Notes: a model not told the origin generated them from the letters alone. A stretch of 64,000 bases of DNA from Cordia subcordata (GCA_028554755.1 JAPTOF010000001.1:29129501-29193500); one strand, 5' to 3'. Shown: positions 1-12,341, counted from the stretch's first letter. Numbers and translations: made by a program.

Positions 1-1270
1 AATTTTTGTTTAATTAATAGAATTCTAAATAATATGAGTCAAACTTTATTTACTAATTGTTATATAAATATTAGTTTGGGTTCTTAAAAATAATAATAAT
101 AATAATAACAACAATAATAATGGTAATATATAGAAACTGAAAAAATAATAATATTTAAAGGATTTTTTTTTTAAAATGGTAAACTACCCAGAAGATAAAC
201 AATAAAAACAGAATAATTAGATTTGAAAATAGGCTCATCGATGCAGCCTCTGAAGGGTAATATTATCATTATTGTTCAATATGCTTCTAAGTCAAACAAG
301 ACCAAGTTTTCCAGCCAAAACTCAAGTAATCGAGATTGGCTAGGCAGTCAAGACAATGAGGAATTTTTTTTTAAAAAAAAATCATCATTTGCAGCCAAGC
401 GTGCAAAATCGTGAAAACCCTTTTTGCAAATATATATTTGTGTGTACATATAAAAGATAAATAAAATAAAATAGAATAAAATTAAATTAAAAATAAACCT
501 CAAATTCTGAATAGTTAGACCAAACTACCAACAAAGTTTAGGTCATGAAATGCTAAGAGAATGAAGACAATTTTGTTTTTAATAGCTTCTCAGGTGGAAG
601 AATTTTTGATAGCACGTAACCACGTGGACAATAAGCATATAAGTCATATATGTATTTTTACACTGCAAAACTTCAAGAAGGAATTTGATGACAAGGCAAA
701 TAGAACATAGTTGATTACAATGCAACTGAACATGATAAGAGGAGAAATTGTCCGAAACAGAATATAGCTTCACACTTTATTTGGTTAGTACGTATCATGC
801 AAATCGGACTTAACAAGACAGCATATAAATCCCACGACCCAAGCATATCATGAACCAAGACAATCATGGTGTATCAATAAGATAAATAATAGTGGGATTT
901 GGAAGAATGCTGAAATGGATAGGGGAATTTAGAGTACGAGTTGACCCCACTTACCTCGAATCTTAGATTCTGAATTTCTTCAATCTACAACTGAAAATAC
1001 AATGCACATAATACAATAATTCTCTATTGTTATTTCTAATTAAAAAAAATGATTTATTACTCAATCCTAGAATTCCAGAGTAAACGAGTATAGCCAAAAC
1101 TTACCTTGAGATTAGCCCTTAAAGAAAAAATAAATGCCCAACTTGGTTTTCTAGTGTTCTTCATATTTTTCTGAGAAGATAGAAGTGTAGGAAAAAAATA
1201 TAATCATGAAAGTAGGAAAATATAAAAGCCCCAAGTCAAAGACTACCTGGTCAAATCTTATTTTGTCTAC

Positions 1271-1305
<35 letters not shown>

Positions 1306-1409
1306 GTTTTTAAGAGCCCCCACTATCAACAACTACCACCACTCAATTACCATTACAGAAACGTGTTTGTAGTGGTTGAGTTAAAAAAAATAACTAACCA
1401 GTCCTCACA
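1..1409 (-). repeat. 3' LTR of the Tekay-like element (partial)
   Basis: This is the inner half of the left LTR. It aligns almost base for base with 7872-9257 and carries the same AAT/ATT microsatellite stretch near 1269-1303. On the minus strand it begins TGTGAGGAC directly after the polypurine tract. About 1.4 kb of the LTR lies outside the window. The two LTRs differ by scattered substitutions and small indels, so the insertion is not recent. Confidence 0.88.
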
Positions 1410-1427
1410 TTTTAGCCCCCTAAAAAG
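1410..1427 (-). other. Polypurine tract of the Tekay-like element
   Basis: On the minus strand the sequence TTTTTAGGGGGCTAAAA lies immediately before the TG that opens the 3' LTR. A purine-rich stretch in this place primes plus-strand DNA synthesis in LTR retrotransposons. It follows the chromodomain stop codon by a few tens of bases, as is usual in Tekay elements. Confidence 0.75.
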
Positions 1428-1445
1428 AAGTTTCGTCCTCAAAAC

Positions 1446-1986
1446 TTACTCACCTTGATTCTCGAACAACATAGGGTACTTGGTACGCGCTTGCCCTTCT
1501 GGCATCCATAAAGCTTCCCTTTCTGTTTGATCATGCCAACGGACTTTCATGTAAGGGATAGTTCTTCAACTTAGAATTAATCTTTATGATCCACAATTCA
1601 ACAGGTTCTTCAACAAAAGTGAGATCTTTTTTATCTTGCAGGTCCTTAGGTTCGACTACATGGCTCAGATCATACATATAACATCTGAGTTGAGAGACAT
1701 GAAACACATCATGTATCCTTGCCAATGCTGGGGGCAATGCAACTTGGTAAGCCACCCTTCCAATTCTCTCTAGTATCTGATATGGCCCAATGAAACGAGG
1801 CTTGAGTTTCCCGCATTTACCAAAATAGACCACACCTCGAGTTGAAGACACTTTTAGAAACACATGATCCCCAACTTGGAATTCTAGCTCTTTCTGACAC
1901 TTATCTGCCCAACTTTTTTGACGATCTTGAGCTTTTTGTAATCTAGCTCGTATCAATCTCACCTTAGCCTCAGTTTCTTCCAACAA
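1446..1986 (-). pseudogene. Integrase C-terminus plus chromodomain (gypsy pol, broken)
   Basis: The minus-strand frame from 1986 contains the chromovirus integrase tail: a run ending in ELEFQVGDHVFLKV, then GKLKPRFIGPYQILERIG, VAYQVALPP and HDVFHVSQLR. The frame shifts near 1560. The chromodomain then continues in another frame as YMKVRWHDQTEREALW and stops at 1446. The chromodomain of this lineage is thought to steer integration toward chromatin. The frameshift separates it from the integrase, so this copy is defective. Confidence 0.85.
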
Positions 1987-2930
1987 TTTAAAATCTAAAA
2001 CCTTTCATTTTCCCATGTCCCAATACAAAGGTGTTTTACGCTTTCTACCATATAAGGCTTCATATGGTGCCATCTGAATGCTGGCTTAATAGCTATTATA
2101 GTAGGCAAATTCCACCAGTGGTAAATATCTACTCTAGTCACTACCCAAGTCAAGTACACAAGCCCTTAACATATCTTCCAAAGTCTGTATTGTTCTCTCA
2201 GTTTCTCCATCTGTTTGAGGATGAAATGTGGTGCTTAACTTCCGTTCAGTCCTTAAGGCCAGCTACAAACTTCGCCAAAAAGTAAAGGTAAATTTCAGGT
2301 CTCTATCAGACACAACGTCCTTCGGCACTCTATGCAACCGAATGATCTCTGCAATGTAGAGTCATGCCAAGCTATTAGAGATAAAAACTATTCTAATAGG
2401 AAAGAAATAAGCTGACTTCGTTAGACGATCCATAATTACCCAAGTCGCATAATTCTTCTCTTAGGCCTTGGAAGACCCACAACAAAATCCATTAATATGC
2501 TATCCCATTTCCATTCAGGAATCTCCAATGGTTGTAGGAATCTTGAAGGTTTTTTATGCTCGGCCTTAACTTTCTGACACGTCAAGCATTTCTCCACAAA
2601 TTCAGCAATATCTCTCTTCATATTATTCCACCAAAATACATCCCTTAAGTCTCGGTACATTTTTGTCCCTCCAGGGTGAATAGAGAATTGACTATTATGA
2701 GTGTCTTCCAAAATCTCCTTCTTTAACTCAAGATCATTAGGTACACAAAGTCTCTCTTCAAACCTTATTGTGCCGTCATCATGAATTCGAAGGCATGATT
2801 TTTCTCCGTTCTCTAGTTTGGTTCGCATGGTCTCTAAGAATGGATCATTCTTCTGCGCTGCTCGGATTCTCTCAAATGAGGTAGATTGTGTGGTCACGTG
2901 AGTCAAAACACCTTTATTTGACTGTTGCAC
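1987..2930 (-). pseudogene. Integrase zinc-binding and core region (gypsy pol, broken)
   Basis: The frame 2930-2436 holds the H-H-C-C zinc-finger end, seen as HPGGTKMYRDLR, FWWNNMKRDIAEFVEKC and LTCQKVKAEHK, and the start of the catalytic core as WKWDSILMDFVVGLPR. Downstream, 2435-1987 still resembles the core on the minus strand but is split by several stops (TAG and TGA codons in the former frame). The integrase would join the element's cDNA to the host chromosome. This copy cannot make a full enzyme. Confidence 0.82.
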
Positions 2931-3713
2931 TACTTCAATTTGTAGCTTTTCAAATTCACGGACTAATTCCTTCTACGTGGATTCCAAGGCTACCAAATTC
3001 CCATGTGGTTTCTTGTTTAATGTATCAGCTACCTTGTTTGCTTTTCCCGGATGATAATGAATGGTAAAATCATAATCTTTTAAAAACTCTAGCCATCGTT
3101 GTTGCTTGAGATTCGGTTCTTTTTGGGTGAAAAGATACTTGAGACTTTGATGGTTAGTATAGATCTCACATGATATGCCACATAAATAGTGCCTTCAAAT
3201 CTTATGAGCAAATACCACTACTGCTAATTCCAAGTCATGGGTAGGATAATTCTTCTCGTGGTCTTTTAGCTTCCTCGATGTATATGCAATCACTTTGTCA
3301 TGCTGCATTAGTACACAACCCAAGCCAATTCGAGATGCATCACTACAAGTTATGAAACCTTCGGTTCCATTAGGGATAGTCAATATTGGAGCTGTCACTA
3401 ACAGTTGTTTCAGCTCTTGGAAGCTCTTCTCGCATTCATCAGTCCATTCAAACTTAACTCCTTTCCTTATCAACTAGGTAAGAGGTACAACAATGTAGGA
3501 GAAATCCTTCACAAACTTACGGTAATAACTTGCCATACCCAAGAAGCTATGTATCTTGGTAACTGTGGTGGGCTTAGGCCAACTCATCACAGCTTCCACT
3601 TTTTGATGGTCCACTGATATACTGCCCTTAGAGACCACATGCCTTAGAAATGCTACCTCCGATAGCCAAAATTCACACTTCTTGAATTTGGCATAAAGTT
3701 GCTTCTCTCTCAA
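2931..3713 (-). pseudogene. RT thumb and RNase H region (gypsy pol, broken)
   Basis: Two overlapping minus-strand frames cover this stretch. The first, 3713-3474, reads [19 protein letters not shown] and [17 protein letters not shown], the usual RT connection. The second, 3473-3195, reads [15 protein letters not shown], then [19 protein letters not shown] and [20 protein letters not shown], the RNase H catalytic region. A stop near 3195 splits off the rest, which continues as [19 protein letters not shown] down to about 2940. The order is normal and the sequence is decayed. Confidence 0.83.
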
Positions 3714-4796
3714 AGTCTATAACACGCACCTTAGATGCTGCTCGTGATCAGATAAGCTTCTCGAATATACCAATAGGTCATCAATGAAAACCATAACAAA
3801 TTGGACCAAAAACGACTTAAATACCTGATTCATGAGATCCATGAAAGTTGCTGGTGCATTAGTTAATCCAAAAGGCATCACTACGTACTCAAAATGACTA
3901 TATCTAGTCTTGAATACAGTCTTTGGAATATCCTTGGCCTTAATCCTTAGTTAACGGTGGCCCGACCTCAAATCAATTTTGGAGAAGACTTAAGCTCCCC
4001 GTAGCTAATCAAACAAATCATCAATTCTTGGCAATGGGTATTTGTTCTTCACAGTGATCTTATTTAGCTCTTCGTAGTCGACACATAATCGCATAGTCCC
4101 ATCTTTTTTCTTGACAAATAGAACAGGAGCACCCCACAGAGAAACACTCGATTGGATTTGACCTTTATCTAGCAATTCTTGTAGTTGCTCTTTCAATTCC
4201 TTTAACTCAGTTGGGGCTGTGCGGTATAGAGCTTTAGAGATTGGTGCAGACCCAGGAAGAAGCTCAATTCCAAATTCTACCTCTCGATTCAGAAAAAGCC
4301 CCAGAATTTCCTCAGGGGAAGACATCGGGAAACTCTTGCACAACGGTGACACTTCAATTCTCTTCTCTATTGCTTCTAATTTCAGTATGCAAGCCAAGAA
4401 CCTTCTACAACCTTTTGCCAACAGTTTTTGAGCCTTCATCATTGATATGATACATGGGGTAGAGAATATCCTTCCCTCAAAGATGATTTCAGCCTCATCA
4501 GGTAATGAGAGAACCACCTTTTTTGCAAAGCAATCAACACGCCTATGATATCGAGATAGCCAGTCCATGCCGAGGATAGCATCAAAATCTTTCATGTCCA
4601 GGGTTACTAAATCTATAAGTAACTCTCGACCAGCTAAACTAACAACACAATCATGGTACACAATTTTAGTCACCACACATTCCCCAACTGGGGTCTCTAC
4701 ACATAATTCTGTATCTACTAACTCAGGCTTTATAGGCAACAAAGACGTAAAGTTAGGAGATACAAAAGAAAAGTTCAATCCAGTGTCAAAGAGCAT
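3714..4796 (-). pseudogene. Aspartic protease and reverse transcriptase (gypsy pol, broken)
   Basis: The frame 4796-4005 begins with the protease site [14 protein letters not shown], the D-T-G type active site. It continues with [12 protein letters not shown], then the RT start [37 protein letters not shown] and [13 protein letters not shown]. After stops near 4005-3950 the RT continues in a new frame as [19 protein letters not shown] and [14 protein letters not shown], the F-I-D-D form of the YxDD catalytic box. Several in-frame stops make it non-functional. Confidence 0.87.
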
Positions 4797-6292
4797 GTGG
4801 GCATACTAATCAAAAATAGGGAGAATACCTGCCACAACAGCATCATCAGCTTCAGCATCGGCCTCGGGTTAATGCGAAAACTCTGGCATGGTTAGGTGCT
4901 CTCCCGGCTAGTCGAACAGGTTGAAGGGCATTGGCTTTGGCTCCTCCTGGTTGATTATCATGCATAAGAGGACAATTGCTAATGCGATGCTTAGTTAAAC
5001 CACATCTTAGACAAGATCCTCTAGCACGCCAACATTTTTATGTTGCATATGCTCTACCACAATGTTCACATCTAGCTCGTGGCATATATCGACCCACTGG
5101 TTCTGTGTTTTGCTTCTTTGGTGCACTTCCAAAAGGTTTACCTTGGTGCTGAAAATTCCCAGAGTACCCTTTTCTCTTGCTATCCTTACTTTGGTAATGA
5201 CGTTGCCTATCAAGTATGCAAGACTCTACCACCAATGCTGGCTCATACACTTTTTTGAAACTATAGTGTTGATGCATCTTGACCCTTTAAAAAATATCAT
5301 ACCTCAAGCCAGACTCAAACTTCTTTGCCTTAATGTAGTTGTTCGCGAGCATATCTGACACATACCTTGCCAGACTCTAAAACTTGTCATAGTATTATTC
5401 CACAGTCAGATTCCTCTATCGAAAATTCATAAATTCTAATACCTTTCTGATCCTTGAATACCTCTGGAGAAAACTTGGTCACCACAAGCTCATGAAATCT
5501 GGCCCAAGTATAGGGTCTTGGTATCTCACCCACAATATTAATCTACCACTCGAGGACCCTGCCTGTGAACACATGAGCTGCAAATCAAACCTTCTAATCC
5601 TCACTGAATTCGAAAGTGTGAAAGATGTTCTCCATAGCTGTCAACCAATCATGTGCATCTTGCGCCTTGCCTTCTCCATTGAAATGAATTGGGTTCAAAC
5701 CCAAGAATTCCCTTAAAGCTATAACATTTGTCCTCCGATGTCCTCCTAATGGTACATTAGCTCTAGTAGGGGTTGCTCCAACTTGTCTCAATAAGGCTGC
5801 TGCTAGGGACTCATTGTCAATTTGAATGCCTGGAAAGTTCTGGAGAGTAGGGGCGATGGCTGGGGTTGACGTCAAAGATAGCATGGTACTCGACCGAGGC
5901 ACAAATTGGGATGAAGAGGCAAAAGTGCCATACATTAAGGAAACTTGTTGCGGGATTGGCAAAGTTGGAAATGCCAATATAGGAAGGGATTGCAGTCCTG
6001 GAATGACTTATGGCACTGAAATAAGCTCAAGAACCAAACCTTGCACTAACAAGGGCATAGAGGCCATGCTCGACACTGGTTTAGTCTGGGTTACACCTTG
6101 TGGGGTAGGTTGAGTTATCCCCAAAGGTGCGATTGATGGAATCAATTCAGTAACTGCGGCTACATTGTTAGTTCTGGCAGTGGTAGACCTTACAGTCTGG
6201 CTCCTAGCACGATTATGTACCTGACGACCTTCAGGAACGAGATCCGCTATCACAACATTATCACCCTGATGGTTCACACGTGGTCTTGCCAT
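4797..6292 (-). pseudogene. Gag and zinc-knuckle region (gypsy, broken)
   Basis: The frame starts at 6292 with MARPRVNHQGDNV and continues in 5977-5594, which ends in LREFLGLNPIHFNGEGKAQ and DAHDWLTAMENIFHTFEF, the typical Gag of this lineage. Frameshifts follow. Further on, the stretches CEHCGRAYA and CGLTKHRISNCPLMH, near 5070-4960, are remains of CCHC knuckles. Gag would form the particle that packages the element RNA. The start is placed at 6292 because it lies shortly after the primer site and LTR, as expected. Confidence 0.78.
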
Positions 6293-6387
6293 TTCCTAAG
6301 AATACACATATAGAAAGGAGATTTCAACATTATAAATCATGAGAGAAAATATTCATTTCTATCTAGGTTAGGGATCATCAAACCTAA

Positions 6388-6400
6388 GGCTCTGATGCCA
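6388..6400 (-). other. Primer binding site (tRNA-Met type)
   Basis: The minus strand reads TGGCATCAGAGCC, one base different from the TGGTATCAGAGCC used by many plant elements that prime from initiator Met-tRNA. It lies four bases inside the 5' LTR boundary at 6405, which fixes that LTR end. Confidence 0.8.
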
Positions 6401-6404
6401 ACAC

Positions 6405-7774
6405 TGTCACGCCTCTAAAACTTAAAGCTCGAGACATGACATATCGTGGACCAAAAGGAGTGAAACCCTCGAACCACAAGACTACTAAATACTTCAAAAC
6501 CTAAACAGAGCATTAAATACCATCAATCATTGAAATAAAAACTATGAGCTCCAACACGTAGCAAGAAACTCCAACTAACTAATGCAAGTCTTTGCTAAAT
6601 CGGCACACATAACATGAACCAAACTAACAACAAAATAGTGTCTCATCACTAGAATTTATTTCTCAAAATACTAATAAAGATAAGGTCATTCCTTTTCGCT
6701 AGCGTACGCCTCCTTACTTGAGATTATCTGTAAGAACATAACTATATAAGGGTGAGCGAATCAAATGCTCAGTAACTAAGGGTCTTTCCCTCAAGATTGA
6801 ACCAACGTGAATATCAAAATAATAGGAAAGCTGAAACAAGAAAACACTTTCTGGGAAAGACATTAAGAAAATATGGGAGCACGTAGAATTAAAATTCATG
6901 TTAAACATAACAAGAATTAACTTGTAAAAGAAAGTATATTGAGAATCATGTAACATGAGTTGTGACTATGCTGTAGCAATTTAATCATAATAAATTCATG
7001 GTGAGGGAAAAAGGCCCTCAAATCTCGATCAAGAATCAATCGTGATCATATCAAAATAGGTATAAAGCCCCAATGGCACACATGATATGAGTACAAGGCC
7101 CCCAAAGGCATACACATGATAGGGGAGTATGCCATAACAAGCTCAAGCAAACATGAAATGGGATCCCAAAATTTCACGAGAGGACAAGTATTCGCCAAAT
7201 CAAGTCATGTCATATCAAATCATATCATATCAAGTCGTATTGTATCATGATTAAACTCTACATCATAGCACAACTTATATTACTTGAGTAAGTCCCGAAC
7301 AAAATAATAACATGTGATAAGATAATTAACTTTTGGTTAAGGAATGATGTGAAGAATTCGAGTTGTATCACGTGATAAGAATAGAGATACATTGATTTTC
7401 AAGTATTGCTAATATACAATAAATATGTAATGAAACGACTCAAAGATTCCATTGGTGAAAACAAGAGCCAGAAAAGATACCAACAATAATTTTTTTTTCT
7501 TCAAACACATTAAGGTAAAATACTAACCTCAGTTGGCCTTATAACATTCCAGTAAGTTAAACATACCAGTCCTTATTATAGGATCAAATCTGGCATGATA
7601 GACACGGCACTAAGGGTTTGGATCATGATATACATCATACATGTTTGATGAGTGAAACGAGCAAAGGTTTTGTTTTCAAAAGCATAAAGGACCGTAGATT
7701 ACATTAATAGTTAATTTGATAATTTTTTTCAGTACAATAATAGATAAGTTAATAATCTTAGAATAAAGCATTCA

Positions 7775-7828
<54 letters not shown>

Positions 7829-9123
7829 CAAAATAAAAGATGAGATCCTAAATAATTAAAGAAATAAATAATAATTTTTGTTTAATTAATAGAATTCTAA
7901 ATAATATGAGTCAAACTTTATTTACTGATTGTAATATAAATATTAGTTTGGATTCTTAAAATAATAATAATAACAATAATAATAATGGTAATAAATAGAA
8001 ATAGAAAAAAATAATATTTAAAGGATTTTTTTAAAATTGTAAACTATTTAGAAGATAAACAATAAAAATAAAATAATTACATTGTGAAAATAGGCTCATC
8101 GATGCAGCCTCTGAAGGGTAATACTATCATTATTGTTCAATATGCTTCTAAGTCAAACAAGACCAAGTTTTCCAGCCAAAACTCAAGTAATCGAGATTGG
8201 CTAGGCAGTCAAGACAGTGAGGAATTTTTTTAAAAAAATCATCATTTGCAGCCAAGTGTGCAGAATCGTGAAAACCCCTTTTGCAAATATATATTTGTGT
8301 GTACATATAAAAGATAAATAAAATAAAATAGAATAAAATTAAATTAAAAATAAACCTCAAATTCTGAATAGTTAGACCAAACTACCAGCAAAGTTTAGGT
8401 CATGAAATGCTAAGAGAATGAAGACAATTTTGTTTTTATTAGCTTCTCAGGTGGAAGAATTTTGACAGCACGTAACCACGTGGACAATAAGCATATAAGT
8501 CATATACGTATTTTTACATTGCAAAACTTCAAGAAGGAATTTGATGACAAGGCAAATAGAACATAGTTGATTACAATGCAATTGAACACGACAAGAGGAG
8601 AAATTGTTCAAAACAGAATACAACTTCAAACTATATTTGGTTAGTACGTATCATGCAAATCGAACTTAACGAGACAGCATATAAATCCCACGACCCAAGC
8701 ATATCATGAACCAAGATAATCATGGTGTATCAATAAGATAAATAATAGTGGGATTTGGAAGAACGCTGAAATGGATGGGGGAATTTAGAGTACGAGTTGA
8801 CCCTACTTACCTCGAATCTACGATTCTAAATTTCTTCAATCTACAACTGAAAATACCCTATGCACATAATATAATAATTCTCTATCATTATTTCTAATTA
8901 AAATAAATGATTTATTTCTCAATCCTAGAATTCCAGAGTAAACAAGTACAGCCAAAAAATTCCTTGAGATAAGCCCTTCAAGGAAAAATAAATGCCCAAC
9001 TTGGTTTTCTAGTGTTCTTCGTATTTTTCTGAGAAGAGAGAAGCATAGGAAAAATATAATCATGAAAGTAGGAAAATATATAAGTTCCAAGTCAAAGACT
9101 ACCTGATCAAATCTTATCTTATC

Positions 9124-9154
<31 letters not shown>

Positions 9155-9257
9155 TAAAGAGCCCCTACTATCAACAACTACCACTCCTCAATTACCACTT
9201 CAGAAGCGTGTTTGTAGTGGTTGAGTTAAAAAAAAACCTAACTAGCTGGTCCTCACA
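6405..9257 (-). repeat. 5' LTR of the Tekay-like element (full, about 2.85 kb)
   Basis: On the plus strand the LTR opens with TGTCACGCC beside the primer site and ends with CCTCACA at 9257, giving TG...CA ends. Its right half matches 1-1409. It carries a long AAT microsatellite at about 7775-7828. LTRs near 3 kb are long even for plant gypsy elements. The stretch has no gene of its own; short ORFs inside it are chance frames. Confidence 0.82.
7775..7828. repeat. (AAT)n microsatellite
   Basis: A run of about 18 AAT units lies inside the 5' LTR. Related shorter runs are at 1269-1303 and 9122-9153 in the matching parts of both LTRs. Length differences between the LTR copies fit microsatellite slippage after insertion. 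Confidence 0.9.
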
Positions 9258-9586
9258 TGAATCCAACCCAAACAAAATAAAATTAAAAATAGAGGTAACT
9301 GAGAAGTTACATGCAGTTGTATTAGATAATATAGCTGACATATTGATAAGTCATCATATGTTTTTATGATGATTGAACAGTCTCGCTCAAAAAAAATTTA
9401 CGCTTTCTGTTTTCTCTATAATAAAAATAACTCTTGAGAAATATTGCAACAGAAGGCTTTTAGGCTTTGATAAATGAGATATGTATTCATTACCTACCAT
9501 TTATCAATAATACAAGTAGTATATTAATTGGGCATGTCTTATTTATTTATTTTTTATATGAGATTATGTGCGTTTAATCTCAAACA
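9258..9586 (+). repeat. LTR-like segment, unit 1 (cut at left by the gypsy LTR)
   Basis: It matches the later LTR-like segments from the anchor at 9281 to the end CAAACA at 9586. A near-match to the Met-tRNA primer site follows at 9589-9600 (TGATATCAAAGC). The left part is missing because the Tekay-like element ends at 9257. A seven-base inverted repeat, GAGATTA / TAATCTC, lies just before the end. Confidence 0.55.
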
Positions 9587-10437
9587 TATGATATCAAAGC
9601 TTTAAATACTTATGTTTTGATGTTTATGAAGTGTTTTTACACCAATAAACATGAAATTAGTGATTAATTTCTAGATTTGTTGAATTATTAGTTTTTTGAA
9701 AAAAAATGAGTTTCATGCTTTAGGGGAAATTTTTTGCCTAATTTTTATCACTTTTATTGCTCTACAATATCCTGCACTATTTATATATACGGAATGATCA
9801 TTCATAGAGCTTTCAAATGATATATAAATAAGCTTAATTTGGACATGAAATGAGTGAGATATGTATGTTCAAAATTGATATGACAATATAAAAAAATTTG
9901 GGTTTTGTGATGTTCGTTTTGAGGCTACATACAAATATCTCTCTATATACTTCGATTCTTTGGTTGATGTTTATACCATTAGAAACTGTACACTTTAACC
10001 TTTCTGTTGATATACCATGTGTGATTTTTGGGCGAGTGTAGCAAATGATATAAGCGTTCAAAGTTTACTAAAAACTCTAACGAAATTGATTTTTATTTGT
10101 ATTAAACTACAACATCAACTATGGAAAAGTATGTTTTTAGCTTGGGTTATGTGGCATTTTTTTATTGGGCCACATGTTTGCCATCTAGAGCTAATGTGGC
10201 AACCATGTGGCAACATGTGGCGATGACATGGCAATTTTTAAGGAAATTGCATATTTGCTTCAAAACGGTTTAGAAGTTATGTTTTGCCGATAAATTTTAT
10301 GAAAATAAGAATCTTACCTCTAATTTTTTTGAAAATTATATTTTACCCCAATATATTCCAAAAATTATTTTTGACCAATATTTATCAAAAATTGCATTTT
10401 GACCCAATATTTTCTAGAAATTATAATTTTTACCAAC

Positions 10438-10621
10438 CTTTCATTCCATACTCCCATACCTTCTTATTGTTTTGCATGGTTTTCTCATTAACTGCTAGGA
10501 TGAAACTTGCCTCCAGTATGCCTTTTTTGTTCACAATTTTTTTCTCCTCCTCAATGGTATTTTTGAGGGAAATTTCAATGTTGAATTCCCTATCGTTGAT
10601 GGTCTCGACAATAATTTGAAA
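10438..10621 (-). pseudogene. Ubiquitin-like exon, copy 1
   Basis: The minus-strand frame reads FQIIVETINDREFNIEIS, then KNTIEEE, GILEASFILAVNEKTM and KVWEYGMKG without a stop. It follows the ubiquitin beta-grasp pattern: an opening strand like MQIFVKTLTG, a helix like VKAKIQDKEGIP and the Y-[NG]-[IM] turn. A splice acceptor TAG precedes it and a GT donor follows. A TATAAATA box lies upstream at 10795-10802 on the minus strand. The C-terminal Gly-Gly would have to lie in another exon, which I do not see. Copy 1 is the most diverged of the three. I call it a gene relic, though expression cannot be excluded. Confidence 0.5.
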
Positions 10622-10964
10622 CTATACCAACAAAAAAAAAACCAATTAGTATATTGTAGATAAATAATGTAAAAAGAAAAATGAAATTAAAACAAAAGCA
10701 AAAACTTAACATGCCTTCTCGCATATCTTCCTTTTCTTCTTTTTCTTGTTTGTTAGTCGTCCTGAGTTTACGAGTTTGAGATCCTTTGATATTATTTATA
10801 GCTCAAAATGCATGCATACATAATATAAATACCTACCCGTGCATGCATCATTCTACTTATTCAAGTCCAACACCATTTGAAGATTTGGTTGATATATCAT
10901 TCATTATAGCACCACCATTGCCAAAACTCTACTTCACGAAGTAAGTAATATTCATTTCATATTA

Positions 10965-11323
10965 GATTTTGGGTTGGGTAGCACATGATGGATCAACCCG
11001 ACCCAGATAGAATAAAATTAAAAATAGAGATAACTGAGTAGTTACAAGCAGTTGTATTAGATAATACAACTAACATATTAATAAAGTCATCATATGTTTA
11101 ATCTGATGATTGAACACACTCTCTCTAAAAAAAATTACGGTCTCTATTTTCCCTAAAATCAAAATTACTCTTGAAAAATACTACAACAAAAAGGCTTTAG
11201 GCTGTGAAAGTTGAGATATGTATTCATAACCTACCTTTTATCACTAATACAAGTAACATATTAACTTAGGCATGTTTTATTTATTTATTTTTATTTGAGA
11301 TTATATGCGTTTAATCTCCAACA
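10965..11323 (+). repeat. LTR-like segment, unit 2
   Basis: This is the most complete LTR-like copy. It begins near TTAGATTTTGGGTTGGG and ends TTTAATCTCCAACA at 11323. A primer-site-like TGTTATCAAAGCC follows at 11326-11338. The left boundary is approximate because no clear TG terminus or polypurine tract was found. Confidence 0.5.
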
Positions 11324-12158
11324 TATGTTATCAAAGCCTTAAATACTCGTGTTTTGATGTTTATGAAGTGTTTTCACACCAATAAACATGAAGTGGGTGA
11401 TTAATATCTATATTTGTTGAATTATTAGTTTTCTTAGAAAAAATGAGTTTCATGCTTCTAGGGCTTTTTTGTATATTTTTTATCACTTTTATTGATATGC
11501 AATATCCTACAATATTTATATGTATGGAAAAAACATTTACAGTGCTTTCAAACAGTACATAATATGCTTAATTTGGATATGAAATGAGAGAGATATGTAT
11601 GTTCAAAATTGATATGACAATCTAAAAAACATCTAGGTTTTGTGATGTTCGTTTTAAGGCATATTTATAAGCAAATATCTTGCTGTATAATTCGATTCTC
11701 TGATTGATGTTTATACTATATACTTTAGCCTTTCTGTAAATATATTATGTGTGATTTTTGGTCCAGTGCAGCAAAAGATATACGTGGTCAAAGTTTATTG
11801 AAAACTCTGTCGAAATCGAATTTTAGTTGATGACACCAGAGCTTCAACTCTGGAAAAGTAAGTTTTTGGCTTGGGTTATGTGGCGTTTTTTGATTGAGCC
11901 ACATGTTTTGCTAGGTGGAGCTAATGTGGCAACCATGTGGTAATAAAATGGTAATTTTTTAAGGAAATTGCATATTAGTCCCAAAATATTTTAGAAATTA
12001 TGTTTGGCTTATAAATTTCATGAAAATAAGATTCTAGCCTCTATTTTTTTTGAAAATTATATTTTACCCCATATTTTTTAGAAATTATTTTTTGACCAAT
12101 ATTTTTCAAAAATTGCATTTTAACACCAATATTTTCTAGAAATTAGATTTTGACTCAC

Positions 12159-12341
12159 CTTTGATTCCGTACTCCCACACCTTATTGTTTCCTATGGTTT
12201 TCCCATTAGTTGCCAGGATGAAACTTGCCTCCGGTATGCCTTTCTTGTTCTCGATTTTTTCTTTCACCTCCTTAATGGTATTTTTGCGGGAAATTTTAAT
12301 GTTGAATTTCTCGTCGTTGATGGTCCCGACAATGATTGAAA
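12159..12341 (-). pseudogene. Ubiquitin-like exon, copy 2 (best preserved)
   Basis: The 61-codon minus-strand frame reads SIIVGTINDEKFNIKIS, RKNTIKEVKEKIENKKGIPE, ASFILATNGKTIGNNK and VWEYGIKGE. It lines up with ubiquitin residues 1 to about 64, with the helix and GIP turn intact. It is bounded by TTGGTGCAG (acceptor) and AAAG|GTGAGT (donor), both strong plant splice sites. A TATA box is at 12525-12532 on the minus strand, and a short purine-rich leader with a possible first ATG follows. Downstream exons that would supply the C-terminal tail are not visible, so the gene is incomplete as it stands. Frame and splice sites are cleaner here than in copies 1 and 4. Confidence 0.55.

Larger units (their letters stand above)
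1..9257 (-). mobile_element. Ty3/gypsy chromovirus (Tekay/Del-like), decayed, left end outside window
   Basis: The two ends are direct repeats: bases 1-1409 match about 7872-9257, including the start at base 1, the run at about 540-900 and the ends at 1401-1409 and 9250-9257. The internal region is 1410-6404. Read on the minus strand its order is LTR, primer site, gag with zinc-knuckle remains, aspartic protease, RT, RNase H, integrase, chromodomain, polypurine tract, LTR, which is the Ty3/gypsy order with a terminal chromodomain. The coding part has many stops and frameshifts, so the copy cannot be autonomous. The far end of the 3' LTR lies left of base 1, so the target duplication cannot be tested. 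The element appears to have inserted into the first unit of the array that begins at 9258. Confidence 0.9.
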
